A stretch of 64,000 nt of DNA, from the NCBI RefSeq assembly GCF_900637305.1, contig NZ_LR134365.1, forward strand, positions 799,501 through 863,500. Direction: 5' to 3'. The notes under the pieces were generated by a model. The model was not told where the DNA came from, searched no databases, and saw only the letters and a list, made by a program, of their open reading frames with translations. The position numbers and the translations under genes were made by a program. This document shows positions 28,919-40,759 of this stretch, one piece after another (within the stretch, counting starts at the first letter, position 1; each line of letters starts with the position of its first letter). The stretch comes from Cardiobacterium hominis. GTDB lineage: Bacteria; Pseudomonadota; Gammaproteobacteria; Cardiobacteriales; Cardiobacteriaceae.

Positions 28919-31015
28919 ATGGCACGCAAAACCCAAATTAACCGATACCGTAACCTCGGTATCATGGCGCATATCGACGCCGGCAAAACGACGACGACCG
29001 AGCGCATCCTTTACTACACCGGTATGTCGCACAGAATCGGCGAAGTGCACGAAGGTGCAGCGACGATGGACTGGATGGAACAGGAGCAAGAGCGCGGGAT
29101 TACGATTACTTCCGCTGCGACGACCTGCTTCTGGAAAGGCATGGGTGGTCAATTCGATGAACACCGCATCAACATCATCGATACTCCCGGGCACGTAGAC
29201 TTCACCATTGAAGTAGAGCGCTCACTGCGGGTGCTTGATGGCGCTTGCCTGGTACTCTGCGCAGTCGGCGGCGTACAGCCGCAAACTGAAACCGTTTGGC
29301 GTCAAGCTAACAAGTACCGCGTTCCGCGCATCGCTTACGTCAACAAAATGGACCGCACCGGGGCGGACTTCCTGCGCGTTGTCAAACAAATGGAAGACCG
29401 TCTGAATGCGCAACCGATTCCGCTGCAACTGCCGGTTGGTGCTGAAGAAAACTTCAAAGGCGTCATTGACCTCATTAAGATGAAAGAAATTATCTGGAAT
29501 GAGGATGACAAAGGCATGACCTTCAAATATGCCGATATTCCTGCTGATCTGCTTGCAGCCTGCGAAGCACAACGTGAAAAACTGGTTGAAGCCGCTGCTG
29601 AAGCTAACGAAACCCTGATGGAAAAATATCTGGGTGGTGAGGCGCTGAGCGAAGAAGAAATTATCACCGGTCTGCGTGAGCGCACGATTAATAACGAAAT
29701 TGTTCCGGTCGTTTGCGGTTCATCCTTCAAGAACAAGGGTGTACAGGCGATGCTGGATAAGGTTATTGAATTGCTGCCAAGCCCGGTTGATATCGATGCG
29801 ATTCAAGGGGTCAACCCGAATACCGAAGAAGCGGATAGCCGCGAAGCGGATGACAATGCACCGTTCTCCGCTCTGGCATTCAAGATTGCTACTGACCCGT
29901 TCGTGGGTACGTTGACCTTCGTGCGTTGCTATTCTGGCGTCCTGGAAGCAGGCACTACTGTGCTCAACTCCGTCAAAGACAAACGCGAACGTATCGGCCG
30001 TATCGTCCAGATGCATGCCAATACCCGTGAAGAAATCAAAGAAGTCTATGCGGGTGATATTGCAGCGTGCGTCGGCTTGAAAGATGTCATTACTGGTGAA
30101 ACCCTGTGTGATGTCAATAAGCCGATTATTCTGGAGCGGATGGAATTCCCCGAGCCGGTTATAGCTGTCGCGGTTGAACCGAAGACCAAGTCTGACCAAG
30201 AAAAAATGGGCATGGCCTTGGCCAAGCTGGCGCAAGAAGATCCGTCATTCCGTGTGCATACTGATGAAGAAACCGGGCAGACCATTATCTCCGGTATGGG
30301 TGAGCTGCACCTGGAAATTATCGTCGACCGTATGAAGCGTGAGTTTAAAGTAGAAGCTAACGTCGGCGCACCGCAAGTCGCCTATCGTGAAGCACTACGT
30401 GAAAGTGTCGAGCAAGAAGGTAAATTTGTGCGTCAATCGGGTGGCCGTGGTCAATACGGTCACGTCTGGCTGCGTATCGAACCGCAGGAGCCTGGTTTTG
30501 GCTACGAGTTCGTCAACGCGATTGTCGGTGGTGTCGTTCCCAAAGAATACATCCCTGCTGTTGACAAGGGCGTGCAAGAACAAATGCAAAATGGTGTACT
30601 GGCAGGCTATCCGGTGGTGGATGTCAAAGTTACCCTGTTTGACGGTTCATTCCACGAAGTGGATTCCTCAGAAATGGCATTTAAATTGGCCGGTTCTGAA
30701 GGCTTCAAACTGGGGGCACGCAAGGCCAAGCCGGTATTGCTGGAGCCGATGATGAAAGTGGAAGTTTCTACACCCGAAGATTACATGGGCGACGTCATCG
30801 GTGACCTGAACAGCCGTCGCGGCCTCATCCAAGGTATGGATGATGAAGCAAGCGGCAAGATTGTCCGCGCTCAAGTCCCGCTGGCAAAAATGTTCGGCTA
30901 TGCCACCTCATTACGCTCATTGAGCCAAGGTCGCGCCAGCTATTCCATGGAATTTGACTGCTACAATGAAGCGCCGAGCAACGTTGTTGACGAAGTCATC
31001 AAGAGCAAATCCTGA
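28919..31015 (+). CDS. fusA: elongation factor G
   Basis: A 698-residue translocase GTPase. Motifs are [15 protein letters not shown] (P-loop), [14 protein letters not shown] (switch I), [20 protein letters not shown] (switch II) and [10 protein letters not shown], then domains II-V with [10 protein letters not shown] and GRGQYGHV. One fusA copy is seen, in the standard place between rpsG and tuf. AAGGAGT precedes the start. Length is close to E. coli (704). Confidence 0.97.
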   Translation: MARKTQINRYRNLGIMAHIDAGKTTTTERILYYTGMSHRIGEVHEGAATMDWMEQEQERGITITSAATTCFWKGMGGQFDEHRINIIDTPGHVDFTIEVERSLRVLDGACLVLCAVGGVQPQTETVWRQANKYRVPRIAYVNKMDRTGADFLRVVKQMEDRLNAQPIPLQLPVGAEENFKGVIDLIKMKEIIWNEDDKGMTFKYADIPADLLAACEAQREKLVEAAAEANETLMEKYLGGEALSEEEIITGLRERTINNEIVPVVCGSSFKNKGVQAMLDKVIELLPSPVDIDAIQGVNPNTEEADSREADDNAPFSALAFKIATDPFVGTLTFVRCYSGVLEAGTTVLNSVKDKRERIGRIVQMHANTREEIKEVYAGDIAACVGLKDVITGETLCDVNKPIILERMEFPEPVIAVAVEPKTKSDQEKMGMALAKLAQEDPSFRVHTDEETGQTIISGMGELHLEIIVDRMKREFKVEANVGAPQVAYREALRESVEQEGKFVRQSGGRGQYGHVWLRIEPQEPGFGYEFVNAIVGGVVPKEYIPAVDKGVQEQMQNGVLAGYPVVDVKVTLFDGSFHEVDSSEMAFKLAGSEGFKLGARKAKPVLLEPMMKVEVSTPEDYMGDVIGDLNSRRGLIQGMDDEASGKIVRAQVPLAKMFGYATSLRSLSQGRASYSMEFDCYNEAPSNVVDEVIKSKS

Positions 31016-31037
31016 TTTTTATTTTTGGAGTTAAATC

Positions 31038-32228
<1,191 letters not shown>

Positions 32229-32233
32229 ACGCC

Positions 32234-32548
32234 ATGGCAAATGCACAAAAAATCCGGATTCGTCTGAAGTCATATGATCATCGTCTGATCGATGCTTCCG
32301 CGAAGCAGATTGTTGAGACCGCTAAGCGTGCCGGTGCCCAAGTTAAGGGGCCGGTACCGCTTCCTGTGAAAAAAGAGATTTATACCGTATTGATTTCTCC
32401 GCATGTCAACAAGGATGCGCGTGATCAATATGAAATGCGCACGCATAAACGTATCATGGATATTGTTGATCCTACGGACAAAACCGTTGATGCGTTGATG
32501 AAGTTAGATCTCGCGGCAGGTGTTGACGTAAAGATTGAGTTGCAGTAA
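32234..32548 (+). CDS. rpsJ: 30S ribosomal protein S10 (NusE)
   Basis: A 104-residue protein of the 30S head that also serves as NusE in antitermination, binding NusB and NusG. It begins [20 protein letters not shown] and contains [20 protein letters not shown] and [20 protein letters not shown]. It sits 5 bp after tufA and has no clear Shine-Dalgarno sequence, so it probably depends on coupling to tufA translation. A terminator-like hairpin separates it from rplC, so it behaves as the end of the str operon rather than the head of S10. Confidence 0.96.
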   Translation: MANAQKIRIRLKSYDHRLIDASAKQIVETAKRAGAQVKGPVPLPVKKEIYTVLISPHVNKDARDQYEMRTHKRIMDIVDPTDKTVDALMKLDLAAGVDVKIELQ

Positions 32549-32575
32549 AATCGCGCACCTTTCTTGAAAGTCCTG

Positions 32576-32614
32576 AAAGGCGAAGAGGGTTACCCGCCCT
32601 CCTCTCGCCTTTTT
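32576..32614 (+). terminator. terminator/attenuator between rpsJ and rplC
   Basis: AAAGGCGAAGAGGG, loop TTACCCG, CCCTCCTCTCGCCTTT with a two-base bulge, then TT. It follows the rpsJ stop by 27 bp and precedes the rplC start by about 20 bp. The position suggests either termination of str or an attenuator for S10; in E. coli the L4-controlled attenuator lies before rpsJ instead. Confidence 0.75.
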
Positions 32615-32633
32615 CATTTACATGAGGAAAAAT

Positions 32634-33272
32634 ATGACAATGGGTTTAGTGGGTCAAAAAATAGGTATGACCCGTATATTTAATGAGGATGGTAGTGCTT
32701 GCGCCGTAACGGTTATTGAAGTTAAGCCTAACATCATCTCACAGATCAAAACGCTCGCTACTGACGGTTATAATGCTGTTCAGGTCTCTGTGGGCGAACG
32801 AAAAACAAATCGCACCAGCAAGGGGCTTGCGGGGCATTTTGCCAAAGCTAACGTGGCTGCCGGTGTTGTTATTAAGGAATTCCGTATTGCCGCAGAAGAT
32901 GTTGCTCAATTTAGTTTGGGTAGCGCGGTTGATGTTTCTCTGTTTTCAGAGGGGCAGCGTGTTGATGTCCGTGGGCGCAGCGTTGGTAAAGGGTTTGCCG
33001 GCACCATCAAGCGCCACCATTTTAGCGGGCAGCGTAAAACACACGGTAACTCGCTTTCGCATCGTGTGCCGGGTTCTATCGGTCAGAACCAAACCCCAGG
33101 TCGTGTTTTCAAGGGAAAGAAAATGTCTGGCCATTTGGGAAACAAAATGCGTAGCACCCAAAACTTGGAAATTGCACGCGTGGATGGCGAGCGTAATCTG
33201 CTTCTGATTAAAGGGGCGGTTCCAGGTGCGAAGGGCGGTTTTGTTGTGATTCGTCCGTCAGTAAAAGCATAA
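32634..33272 (+). CDS. rplC: 50S ribosomal protein L3
   Basis: A 212-residue protein that binds near the peptidyl-transferase centre and starts 50S assembly. It begins [20 protein letters not shown] and has the extended loop [20 protein letters not shown] and [12 protein letters not shown]. Among three in-frame ATGs, 32634 is preferred because GAGGA lies 7 bases upstream; 32640 is also possible. From here on the genes use noticeably more A/T-ending codons than rpoBC and the str genes. Confidence 0.95.
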   Translation: MTMGLVGQKIGMTRIFNEDGSACAVTVIEVKPNIISQIKTLATDGYNAVQVSVGERKTNRTSKGLAGHFAKANVAAGVVIKEFRIAAEDVAQFSLGSAVDVSLFSEGQRVDVRGRSVGKGFAGTIKRHHFSGQRKTHGNSLSHRVPGSIGQNQTPGRVFKGKKMSGHLGNKMRSTQNLEIARVDGERNLLLIKGAVPGAKGGFVVIRPSVKA

Positions 33273-33283
33273 AGGAGGCATTC

Positions 33284-33892
33284 GTGGAAATTAAGTTTAA
33301 AAATGCTTCCGGTTCCATCGCGGTTGCAGATGATATATTTAATGTGGCTTTTAATGAACCTTTAGTTCACCAAGTGGTGACCGCATATTTCGCAGGCTCA
33401 CGTTCTGGAACTAAAGCGCAAAAAACACGTTCGGAAGTTTCTGGCGGTGGCGCTAAACCTTGGAAACAAAAAGGTTCAGGTCGTGCTCGCGCAGGTACCA
33501 TTCGTTCACCTATTTGGCGTGGTGGTGGCGTGTCGTTTGCTGCAAAACCGCGTGACTATAGTAAAAAAGTCAATCGCAAAATGTATCGTGCTGCGTTGCG
33601 TAGTATTTTTTCTGAACTGCAACGTCAAGACCGTCTTTGTCTTGTGGAAGAATTGAATTTTTCTTCAAACAAGACGAAAGACTTCGTGTCATATGCCGCT
33701 GAGATGGGATTTGGACAAGACTTTCTTCTGATTACAGAGTCCCTTAATGAGAACCTGTTTTTGGCTTCTCGAAATATTCCTTCTGTTGTGGTTGTGGACG
33801 TTGAGGCTATCGATCCTGTGTTGTTGCTTCGTCATGAAAAAGTGGCGATTGACAAACTTGCGATTGAGCGAATTAATGAGTGGCTGTCATGA
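33284..33892 (+). CDS. rplD: 50S ribosomal protein L4
   Basis: A 202-residue protein lining the exit tunnel and, in E. coli, repressing the S10 operon. It contains GTKAQKTRSEVSGGGAKPWK and GTIRSPIWRGGGVSFA, the long loop that reaches the tunnel. It starts at GTG with an excellent AAAGGAGG upstream, whereas most neighbours use ATG. The stop overlaps the rplW start (ATGA). Confidence 0.95.
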   Translation: MEIKFKNASGSIAVADDIFNVAFNEPLVHQVVTAYFAGSRSGTKAQKTRSEVSGGGAKPWKQKGSGRARAGTIRSPIWRGGGVSFAAKPRDYSKKVNRKMYRAALRSIFSELQRQDRLCLVEELNFSSNKTKDFVSYAAEMGFGQDFLLITESLNENLFLASRNIPSVVVVDVEAIDPVLLLRHEKVAIDKLAIERINEWLS

Positions 33893-34188
33893 AACAAGAA
33901 TATATTTTACAAATCATTCAGGGGCCTTTGGTTACCGAAAAGTCTTCTTCAGCAACGGCAAAAAAACAGCTCGTTTTCAAAGTGGCACGTAAAGCAACTA
34001 AAGAAGAGATTAAAGAAGCGGTAGAACAGTTATTAGAAGTTACTGTGGTCGCCGTTAATACGATAAATGTCAAAGGTAAAAGTAAGCGTTTTGGTCAACG
34101 CGCAGGCTACCGTAAGGATTTTAAAAAGGCTTACGTTAGCTTGGATAAAGGCGTAGATATGGAAGCTTTATTGTCAGAGCAGGCATAA
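33889..34188 (+). CDS. rplW: 50S ribosomal protein L23
   Basis: A 99-residue protein at the tunnel exit, docking site for trigger factor and SRP. It starts MKQEYILQIIQGPLVTEKS; the ATG overlaps the rplD stop by four bases, implying coupled translation. The upstream frame extension (33880) lacks a site and is ignored. The conserved VNTINVKGKSKRFGQRAGYR loop is present. Confidence 0.95.
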   Translation: MKQEYILQIIQGPLVTEKSSSATAKKQLVFKVARKATKEEIKEAVEQLLEVTVVAVNTINVKGKSKRFGQRAGYRKDFKKAYVSLDKGVDMEALLSEQA

Positions 34189-34197
34189 GGAAAAGAT

Positions 34198-35031
34198 ATG
34201 GCTATTATCAGAAAAAAACCTACATCTCCCGGACGTCGCTTTGTTGTAGATGTATCACGACCTGCCTTGCATAAGGGGCAGCCATTTGCTGCATTAGTTG
34301 AAAAAAAATCGAGTACTGGTGGGCGCAACAACGTTGGGCGAATTACTACGCGCCATCGTGGAGGTGGCCATGCGCAAAAGTATCGTATTATTGACTTTAA
34401 GCGTCAAAAAGATGGGATTGAAGCGGTTGTTGAGCGACTTGAGTACGATCCTAACCGCTCTGCCTATATTGCTTTAGTTTGTTATTCGGATGGTGAGCGC
34501 CGCTATATCATCGCTGCTCGCGGTATGAAAGCGGGTGACCTTATTAGAAATGGTGACGATGCTCCAATTAAAACAGGAAATTGTTTGCCCATCCGTAATA
34601 TTCCTGTTGGTTCAACAGTATATTGTGTAGAGTTGAAGCCTGGGCGAGGTGCACAATTGGCTCGTAGTGCAGGCACATCTGTACAGATTGTTGCTCGAGA
34701 TGGCAAATATGCGACCATTCGTTTGAAATCAGGTGAACGCCGTCGAGTTTTGAGCGATTGCCGAGCAGTTTTGGGTGAAGTAGGTAATCATGAACATAGT
34801 TTGCGCTCCTTGGGTAAAGCGGGGGCAAAGCGGTGGCGTGGTATTCGTCCTACTGTCCGTGGTGTTGTTATGAACCCAGTTGATCACCCTCATGGAGGTG
34901 GTGAAGGTCGTACTTCTGGAGGTCGTCACCCTGTTTCTCCTTGGGGGACACCTACTAAGGGTTATAAAACTCGTAAGAATAAGCGTACTGAAAAAATGAT
35001 CGTTCAGCATCGCAATAATAAGAGAGGTTAA
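34198..35031 (+). CDS. rplB: 50S ribosomal protein L2
   Basis: A 277-residue core protein needed for subunit association and peptidyl-transferase function. [20 protein letters not shown] near the N-terminus and [20 protein letters not shown] with the conserved His near the C-terminus are intact, followed by the basic tail [20 protein letters not shown]. Standard S10-operon position, 9 bp after rplW. Confidence 0.97.
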   Translation: MAIIRKKPTSPGRRFVVDVSRPALHKGQPFAALVEKKSSTGGRNNVGRITTRHRGGGHAQKYRIIDFKRQKDGIEAVVERLEYDPNRSAYIALVCYSDGERRYIIAARGMKAGDLIRNGDDAPIKTGNCLPIRNIPVGSTVYCVELKPGRGAQLARSAGTSVQIVARDGKYATIRLKSGERRRVLSDCRAVLGEVGNHEHSLRSLGKAGAKRWRGIRPTVRGVVMNPVDHPHGGGEGRTSGGRHPVSPWGTPTKGYKTRKNKRTEKMIVQHRNNKRG

Positions 35032-35034
35032 AAT

Positions 35035-35307
35035 ATGCCACGTTCTCTGAAAAAAGGCTTCTTTATTGATTTGCATCTGGTGAAAAAAATCGAGAATGCT
35101 GTAGAAACCAACAATAAAAAGCCAATCAAAACTTGGTCACGTCGTTCTATGATTATTCCGGAAATGATCGGACTAACAATTGCTATACATAATGGTAAAC
35201 AGCATGTTCCCGTTTTAGTAAGTGAGGACATGATTGGGCATAAATTGGGTGAATTTGCACCTACTCGCAATTATCGCGGACATGCGGCGGATAAGAAAGG
35301 CAGATAA
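35035..35307 (+). CDS. rpsS: 30S ribosomal protein S19
   Basis: A 90-residue head protein that pairs with S13 and contacts the A-site tRNA side. It begins [19 protein letters not shown] and has [20 protein letters not shown] and [17 protein letters not shown]. Only 3 bp separate it from rplB. The length is two residues short of E. coli, within the normal range. Confidence 0.96.
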   Translation: MPRSLKKGFFIDLHLVKKIENAVETNNKKPIKTWSRRSMIIPEMIGLTIAIHNGKQHVPVLVSEDMIGHKLGEFAPTRNYRGHAADKKGR

Positions 35308-35319
35308 GGGGTAAAAGTA

Positions 35320-35652
35320 ATGCAAGCTATTGCAAAATTACGAGCGGCTCGGATTTCTGCGCAAAAAGCTCGATTGGTTGCCGATCAGATTCGCGGTAAG
35401 CATGTGAATGAAGCAATCGAAATTCTAACGTTTAGCCAGAAAAAGGCATCTACTATTATTTTGAAACTGTTAAATTCCGCTATTGCTAATGCGGAGAATA
35501 ATGAGGGTGCGGATATAGACGTTTTGCGTGTTGCTGAGATTCAGGTGGGCGAAGGGATGACTATGAAGCGCTTTGCTGCGCGAGCCAAAGGGCGCGGGAA
35601 TCGCATTCTGAAGCGGACGAGCAATATCTTTATTCGCGTACAAGAAGTTTGA
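35320..35652 (+). CDS. rplV: 50S ribosomal protein L22
   Basis: A 110-residue protein with the beta-hairpin that lines the tunnel constriction ([20 protein letters not shown]) and is a known site of macrolide resistance changes; the hairpin tip shows no deletion. N-terminal [20 protein letters not shown] is typical. The start is ATG at 35320, 12 bp after rpsS. Confidence 0.95.
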   Translation: MQAIAKLRAARISAQKARLVADQIRGKHVNEAIEILTFSQKKASTIILKLLNSAIANAENNEGADIDVLRVAEIQVGEGMTMKRFAARAKGRGNRILKRTSNIFIRVQEV

Positions 35653-35667
35653 TTGGAGATTGAATTT

Positions 35668-36390
35668 ATGGGTCAGAAAGTACATCCTATCGGTTTTCGT
35701 TTAGGAGTATCCAAAGATTGGGTCTCTAAATGGTATGCGGAAGGCAAAGATTACGCTAATTTCTTAGAGAAAGATTTTGAAGTACGTGAGTTTATTCGCA
35801 AGAAATTAGCACACGCTTCAGTTAGTCAGATTCAAATTGAGCGACCACGAAACGGTGCGCAAATTACTATTTTTACCGCCCGCCCAGGAATTGTTATTGG
35901 GCGCAAGGGTGAAGATATTGAAGTTTTGAAGCAGGAAATAAGCTCTATTATGGGCGTTCCTACATCAGTCAACATAGAAGAAATCCGTCGTCCTGAGCTT
36001 GATGCTTATTTAGTTGCGGACGGTATAGCGAAACAGTTAGAGCGACGTGTTATGTTTCGCCGTGCAATGAAACGCTCGGTTGCATCTACTATGCGTTTAG
36101 GAGCTGCTGGAATAAAAGTAAGTATCGCGGGTCGCTTGAATGGTGCCGAAATCGCCAGGACAGAATGGTATCGCGAAGGCCGCGTTCCTTTGCACACGTT
36201 GCGCGCAGATATTGATTATGGCTTTGCAGAAGCGCATACCACCTATGGCGTTATTGGTGTTAAAGTATGGATCTTCAAAGGTGAGAATCTAGAGGGCCTC
36301 GATGCTAATGGCAATGTCGTTGGTGAGGTGCCAGAAGAAAAGCGCGCTAGACGCAACAATAAGCCTCGTACGTCGCGACGCAAAGATTAA
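35668..36390 (+). CDS. rpsC: 30S ribosomal protein S3
   Basis: A 240-residue protein at the mRNA entry, with KH domain ([20 protein letters not shown]) and C-terminal domain ([20 protein letters not shown]). The ATG at 35668 is chosen so that the protein starts [13 protein letters not shown]; the frame is open from 35653. TTGGAGATTG is upstream. The C-terminal tail is basic ([16 protein letters not shown]). Confidence 0.96.
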   Translation: MGQKVHPIGFRLGVSKDWVSKWYAEGKDYANFLEKDFEVREFIRKKLAHASVSQIQIERPRNGAQITIFTARPGIVIGRKGEDIEVLKQEISSIMGVPTSVNIEEIRRPELDAYLVADGIAKQLERRVMFRRAMKRSVASTMRLGAAGIKVSIAGRLNGAEIARTEWYREGRVPLHTLRADIDYGFAEAHTTYGVIGVKVWIFKGENLEGLDANGNVVGEVPEEKRARRNNKPRTSRRKD

Positions 36391-36402
36391 AGGTGAAGTA
36401 AA

Positions 36403-36816
36403 ATGTTACAACCTAAACGAACAAAATTTAGAAAACAACACAAGGGGCGTAATCGTGGCTTGGCTCAGTCAGGAAACGAAGTTAGCTTCGGTGAATACGG
36501 TTTAAAAGCTACAACGCGCGGCAGAATTACAGCTAGACAGATTGAAGCAGCGCGTCGTGCAATAAATCGCCATGTGAAGCGCGGCGGTAAAATGTGGATT
36601 CGTATTTTTCCTGATGTTCCAGTAACTAATAAACCTTTAGAAACACGCCAAGGTAAAGGTAAAGGTAATGTGGAATATTGGGTCGCTAAAGTCCAGCCCG
36701 GAACAGTAATGTATGAACTAGAAGGTGTGAGTGAAGAGCTGGCGCGGGAAGCATTCCGTTTGGCAGCAGCAAAGCTCCCTGTTCGTACCGTATTTGAAAC
36801 GCGCAAGGTGATGTAA
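36403..36816 (+). CDS. rplP: 50S ribosomal protein L16
   Basis: A 137-residue protein at the A-site tRNA elbow. It begins [20 protein letters not shown]. The motif [20 protein letters not shown] includes the Arg that is hydroxylated in E. coli by RoxA. The stop overlaps the rpmC start by one base (TAATG). Confidence 0.96.
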   Translation: MLQPKRTKFRKQHKGRNRGLAQSGNEVSFGEYGLKATTRGRITARQIEAARRAINRHVKRGGKMWIRIFPDVPVTNKPLETRQGKGKGNVEYWVAKVQPGTVMYELEGVSEELAREAFRLAAAKLPVRTVFETRKVM

Positions 36817-37010
36817 TGTCTTTTAAAGAATTGCGAGAAAAAAGTATAGACGAGCTGCGTGAGGAGCTTTTATCCTTGCGTCAGACACAGCTGAAGCTAA
36901 CTATGCAAAAAACTAGTGGGCAGTTGGAGCAGACGCATCAGATTCGTCAGGCTCGGCGTGATGTTGCTCGTATAAAAACCTTGTTGTCTCAACATAAGGT
37001 TAAGGTTTAA
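36816..37010 (+). CDS. rpmC: 50S ribosomal protein L29
   Basis: A 64-residue two-helix protein near the tunnel exit next to L23. [20 protein letters not shown] and [19 protein letters not shown] match the family, and the length equals that of E. coli (63). Start codon shared with the rplP stop, so coupled. Confidence 0.94.
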   Translation: MSFKELREKSIDELREELLSLRQTQLKLTMQKTSGQLEQTHQIRQARRDVARIKTLLSQHKVKV

Positions 37011-37014
37011 TTTT

Positions 37015-37278
37015 ATGACTGAAAAACAAAGCATTCAGCGGGTATTGCAAGGACAAGTCGTTAGTAATAAGGGCAATAAATCTATTACAGTGACAGTTGT
37101 CCGCTATGAACGCCACCCCGTATATGGTAAATATATTAAACGTACTCTGAAGTGTCACGCTCATGATGAAAATAATGAGTGTAATATTGGTGATACTGTA
37201 CGTATTGCACAAAGTCGTCCGATTTCAAAGACCAAAACTTGGCGTTTAATTGAAATCGTTGAGCGAGCTAAGGGCTGA
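37015..37278 (+). CDS. rpsQ: 30S ribosomal protein S17
   Basis: An 87-residue primary 16S-binding OB-fold protein. [40 protein letters not shown] and [20 protein letters not shown] are diagnostic. It lies 4 bp after rpmC at the end of the S10 group. No terminator is seen before rplN, so S10 and spc appear to be co-transcribed. Confidence 0.95.
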   Translation: MTEKQSIQRVLQGQVVSNKGNKSITVTVVRYERHPVYGKYIKRTLKCHAHDENNECNIGDTVRIAQSRPISKTKTWRLIEIVERAKG

Positions 37279-37289
37279 GGAGTGACATC

Positions 37290-37658
37290 ATGATTCAAAT
37301 GCAATCACGTTTAACTGTTGCGGATAATAGTGGCGCTCGAGAACTACAATGTATCAAAGTTCTTGGTGGATCTCATCGTAGATATGCAGGTATTGGCGAT
37401 GTAATTAAGGTTTCTATAAAAGAGGCATTGCCTCGGGGGCGCGTCAAAAAAGGTGATGTATATAACGCCTTAATCGTTCGGACCAAAAAGGGTGTTAGGC
37501 GCAGAGATGGTTCTGTTTTGAGATTTGATAGCAATGCAGCCGTGCTGTTGAATAATAAATTGGAGCCTATTGGCACTCGTGTATTTGGACCTATAGCACG
37601 TGAGTTACGTAGTGAAAGATTTATGAAGATCATCTCACTTGCCCCTGAAGTGCTGTAA
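37290..37658 (+). CDS. rplN: 50S ribosomal protein L14
   Basis: A 122-residue protein at the subunit interface, the binding site of the silencing factor Rsf[41 protein letters not shown] and the C-terminal [20 protein letters not shown] are conserved. First gene of the spc group. GGAG lies upstream. Confidence 0.96.
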   Translation: MIQMQSRLTVADNSGARELQCIKVLGGSHRRYAGIGDVIKVSIKEALPRGRVKKGDVYNALIVRTKKGVRRRDGSVLRFDSNAAVLLNNKLEPIGTRVFGPIARELRSERFMKIISLAPEVL

Positions 37659-37670
37659 GAGAGGTAAAAC

Positions 37671-37985
37671 ATGAAACGTATTCGTAAGGGCGATGAGGTT
37701 ATTGTCATCGCAGGCAAGGCGGAAAATAAAGGACAGCGCGGCACTGTTTTAAAGGTAGCCAATGATTATGTCGTTGTTGATGGTATTAATCATGTTTTTA
37801 AGCATGTTAAGCCAAATCGTCAAATGCAGACAGAAGGCTCAATCGTGAAAAAAGAAGCACCCATTCATATTTCCAATGTGATGTTATTTAACCCGAGTAC
37901 CGGTAAGGGTGATCGAGTGGGCTTCAAGATAGAGTCAGGTAAAAAAGTTCGCGTCTATAAATCTACAGGCGCACAAGTAGATTGA
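37671..37985 (+). CDS. rplX: 50S ribosomal protein L24
   Basis: A 104-residue assembly initiator with an N-terminal KOW motif ([20 protein letters not shown]) and [22 protein letters not shown] upstream of the ATG. Length equals E. coli (104). Confidence 0.95.
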   Translation: MKRIRKGDEVIVIAGKAENKGQRGTVLKVANDYVVVDGINHVFKHVKPNRQMQTEGSIVKKEAPIHISNVMLFNPSTGKGDRVGFKIESGKKVRVYKSTGAQVD

Positions 37986-37999
37986 GGATTTAAATATTT

Positions 38000-38539
38000 A
38001 TGGCTAGATTACAAGAGCAATATCGCCAGGAATTTGCACCGGCGCTGCAGAAGCGACTTGGATTGGCTAATGTCATGGAAGTTCCTAAATTAATCAAAAT
38101 TACGATTAATATGGGTGTAGGTGAAGCTGTTAATGACAAAAAACTAATGGACAATGCTGTCCGTGATTTGGCATTAATTGCAGGGCAAAAACCTTTAGTA
38201 ACAAAATCTAAAAAATCAATTGCGGGTTTTAAAATTCGTGACGGATGGCCTATCGGGTGTAAAGTTACATTGCGCCGGGAGCAAATGTATGAATTTTTAG
38301 ACCGTTTAATTAATATTTCTTTACCACGCACTCGAGACTTTCGTGGTTTAAGTTCAAAGTCATTTGATGGTAGAGGAAATTATAGTTTTGGTGTGCGAGA
38401 GCATATTATCTTCCCAGAGATTGATTTTGAGAAAACAGACGCGATGCGTGGTATGGACATTACTTTTACCACGAGTGCTAAAGACGATGCTGGCGCAAAA
38501 GCGCTCCTAGAATCGTTTGGTTTCCCCTTTAGGAGTTAA
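38000..38539 (+). CDS. rplE: 50S ribosomal protein L5
   Basis: A 179-residue 5S rRNA-binding protein of the central protuberance that contacts S13 through bridge B1b. It has [35 protein letters not shown] and [20 protein letters not shown]. The translation stop is 4 bp before the rpsN start. Length equals E. coli (179). Confidence 0.96.
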   Translation: MARLQEQYRQEFAPALQKRLGLANVMEVPKLIKITINMGVGEAVNDKKLMDNAVRDLALIAGQKPLVTKSKKSIAGFKIRDGWPIGCKVTLRREQMYEFLDRLINISLPRTRDFRGLSSKSFDGRGNYSFGVREHIIFPEIDFEKTDAMRGMDITFTTSAKDDAGAKALLESFGFPFRS

Positions 38540-38543
38540 GATT

Positions 38544-38852
38544 ATGGCTAAAAAAAGCATGGTAAACCGTGAGGCCAAACGCATTAAATTGGTGAAGAAG
38601 TTCGCTGCTAAACGATTTGAACTAAAAGAAATCATTCGTAAAGTAGAATTTTATTCGGAAGAAGAGCGTATGGCTGCGCAAGAAAAATTACAAAAGTTAC
38701 CCAGGGATGCGTCGCCTGCGCGTATTCAGCGTCGTTGCCGCATTACTGGGAGGCCACATGCTGTTTACCGCAAGTTTGGTCTGTCGCGTAATAAGTTGCG
38801 TGAATTGGCCATGCGGGGAGAAGTCCCCGGTATCAAGAAGGCTAGCTGGTAA
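38544..38852 (+). CDS. rpsN: 30S ribosomal protein S14
   Basis: A 102-residue protein of the long, zinc-independent (C-minus) class: it has a single relevant Cys in [20 protein letters not shown] instead of two CxxC pairs. Start 38544 gives [20 protein letters not shown]; the frame is open from 38517 inside rplE. AGGAGTTAAG precedes it. Confidence 0.95.
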   Translation: MAKKSMVNREAKRIKLVKKFAAKRFELKEIIRKVEFYSEEERMAAQEKLQKLPRDASPARIQRRCRITGRPHAVYRKFGLSRNKLRELAMRGEVPGIKKASW

Positions 38853-38919
38853 TATTCGAGTTGGCTATTTAAGTTCCAGGCTCGTTATTTGAGCTGATAC
38901 TGAATTATAAGAGGTAGTT

Positions 38920-39309
38920 ATGTTAACTGATCCGGTCGCTGATATGCTGACTCGTATCCGTAACGCCCAACGTATAGGGCGTTCTTTAGTAGTAATGCCG
39001 GCATCAAAGCAAAAAGTTGCTATTGCTAGAGTGCTGCAAGATGAAGGCTATATTCACTCGTTTGAGGTCAAGGAAGACGTGAAAGCCGAACTCACCATAA
39101 ACTTAAAATATTATCAGGGGAAACCCGTTATTGAATTGATTGCGCGTGCTAGCCGCCCAGGATTACGGCTTTTTAAAGGTAAGAATGCGTTGCCTCGGGT
39201 TCAAGGTGGGCTAGGTATTGCGATTATCTCAACTTCCCAAGGTGTCATGAGTGATCATATGGCACGTCAGAAAGGGATCGGCGGCGAAGTAATTTGTTAC
39301 GTAGCTTAA
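38920..39309 (+). CDS. rpsH: 30S ribosomal protein S8
   Basis: A 129-residue central-domain 16S-binding protein; in E. coli it represses the spc operon by binding at the L5 start. It begins [20 protein letters not shown] and ends [13 protein letters not shown] with the conserved GGE. Separated from rpsN by 67 bp in which I see no clear promoter. AGAGGTAG is upstream. Confidence 0.96.
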   Translation: MLTDPVADMLTRIRNAQRIGRSLVVMPASKQKVAIARVLQDEGYIHSFEVKEDVKAELTINLKYYQGKPVIELIARASRPGLRLFKGKNALPRVQGGLGIAIISTSQGVMSDHMARQKGIGGEVICYVA

Positions 39310-39331
39310 ACTATTGTAGGAGTGAATAATA

Positions 39332-39865
39332 ATGTCACGTGTTGGTAAACAGCCGATTTCTATTCCTAAAGGTGTGGATATTACAATTGCGGGTAAGCAA
39401 GTTACGGTTAAGGGGAGTAAAGGCAGTCTGACGCTTAATCTTCATGCTTACATTAATGCTAGCCAAGAAGATAATGTCGTTTGTTTGATACCAGAGCAGC
39501 AAGATTCAGCACATTGGGCAATGTGTGGGACTATGCGTGCTTTGTTGAATAATATAGTTATTGGTGTCAGTCAAGGATTTGAAAAAAAATTACAGCTGAT
39601 TGGCGTTGGTTATCGCGCTCAGGCTCAAGGGCAAAAACTCAATCTTTCCTTGGGGTTTTCGCACCCAATAGAATTTAATGTTCCGGCAGGAATTGTTGTG
39701 GAAACGCCCAGTCAGACAGAGATTCTTGTTAAAGGGAGTGATAAGCAGCAGGTTGGAGAAGTTGCAGCAAAAATAAGAGCTTATCGCCCCCCAGAGCCTT
39801 ACAAAGGCAAGGGCGTGCGCTACGTAGATGAGCATGTTGTTATGAAAGAAGCCAAAAAGAAATAA
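39332..39865 (+). CDS. rplF: 50S ribosomal protein L6
   Basis: A 177-residue protein with two similar beta domains near the factor-binding site. SRVGKQPISIPKGVDITIAG at the N-terminus and IRAYRPPEPYKGKGVRYVDE near the C-terminus are the family marks. Length equals E. coli (177). TAGGAGTGA is upstream. Confidence 0.96.
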   Translation: MSRVGKQPISIPKGVDITIAGKQVTVKGSKGSLTLNLHAYINASQEDNVVCLIPEQQDSAHWAMCGTMRALLNNIVIGVSQGFEKKLQLIGVGYRAQAQGQKLNLSLGFSHPIEFNVPAGIVVETPSQTEILVKGSDKQQVGEVAAKIRAYRPPEPYKGKGVRYVDEHVVMKEAKKK

Positions 39866-39874
39866 CAAGGTGAG

Positions 39875-40234
39875 ATGATGAATCAGAAAAAAATTAATCG
39901 TATTCGCCGTGGAAAGCGTATTCGTTTGAATATTCGTGAAGCTGGAAAAGTTAGCTTAATCGTAAATAAGACTTCGCAACATACTTACGCGCAAATCATT
40001 AGTGCAGATGGTTGCAGTGTATTGGCGAGTGCATCTACCTTGCAGGCTGAAGTGCGCGAAGGATTGAAGCATGCTGCCAATATTGAGGCAGCGGCAAAGG
40101 TTGGTAAAATTATTGCTGAAAAAGCGAAACAGTTAGGGCTGAATAGCATCGCTTTTGATCGTAGCGGTTTTCGCTATCATGGTCGGGTTAAGGCATTGGC
40201 TGATGCTGCTCGCGAAGCAGGTTTGGAATTTTAA
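39875..40234 (+). CDS. rplR: 50S ribosomal protein L18
   Basis: A 119-residue 5S rRNA-binding protein. A basic N-terminus ([17 protein letters not shown]) is followed by [20 protein letters not shown] and [20 protein letters not shown]. Two adjacent ATGs (39875, 39878) exist; AAGG is spaced slightly better for the second, so the product may be 118 residues. Confidence 0.94.
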   Translation: MMNQKKINRIRRGKRIRLNIREAGKVSLIVNKTSQHTYAQIISADGCSVLASASTLQAEVREGLKHAANIEAAAKVGKIIAEKAKQLGLNSIAFDRSGFRYHGRVKALADAAREAGLEF

Positions 40235-40243
40235 GAGGTACTT

Positions 40244-40759
40244 ATGGCGCAACAAAAAGAACGCCCTCAAGATAGTGAGTTCTTGGAAAAATTGGTTGCA
40301 GTAAATCGTGTAACTAAAGTCGTAAAAGGTGGCCGTCAATTTGCTTTTACAGCGTTAACTGTTGTTGGTGATGGCAATGGCCGTGTAGGTTATGGTTATG
40401 GTAAGGCTAAAGAAGTCCCCGTTGCTATTCAAAAAGCTATGGATCAAGCCAAGAAAAGCCTAGTAAAAGTCAGCTTGAATAACGAAACATTGCAGCACCC
40501 CGTGGTGGGCACTCATGGCGCGGCAAAAATTTATATGCAACCTGCTTCTGCAGGTACGGGGATTATTGCGGGAGGTGCCATGCGTGCGGTTTTTGAGGTT
40601 TTGGGCGTCAAAGATGTGTTGGCAAAATGCATGGGAACTCGCAATCCAGGTAATGTTGTTCGTGCGACTATAGCTGGATTACAAAAAATGACCACAGCAT
40701 ACGAAGTCGCTGCGAAACGCGGAAAACCAATTGAAGAGGTATTGGCAAATGTCGAATAA
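40244..40759 (+). CDS. rpsE: 30S ribosomal protein S5
   Basis: A 171-residue protein at the mRNA channel, needed for fidelity. The dsRNA-binding-like N-terminal domain contains [20 protein letters not shown] and [20 protein letters not shown]. The C-terminal domain has [20 protein letters not shown]. The end overlaps the rpmD start by 11 bases, giving coupled translation. Confidence 0.96.
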   Translation: MAQQKERPQDSEFLEKLVAVNRVTKVVKGGRQFAFTALTVVGDGNGRVGYGYGKAKEVPVAIQKAMDQAKKSLVKVSLNNETLQHPVVGTHGAAKIYMQPASAGTGIIAGGAMRAVFEVLGVKDVLAKCMGTRNPGNVVRATIAGLQKMTTAYEVAAKRGKPIEEVLANVE

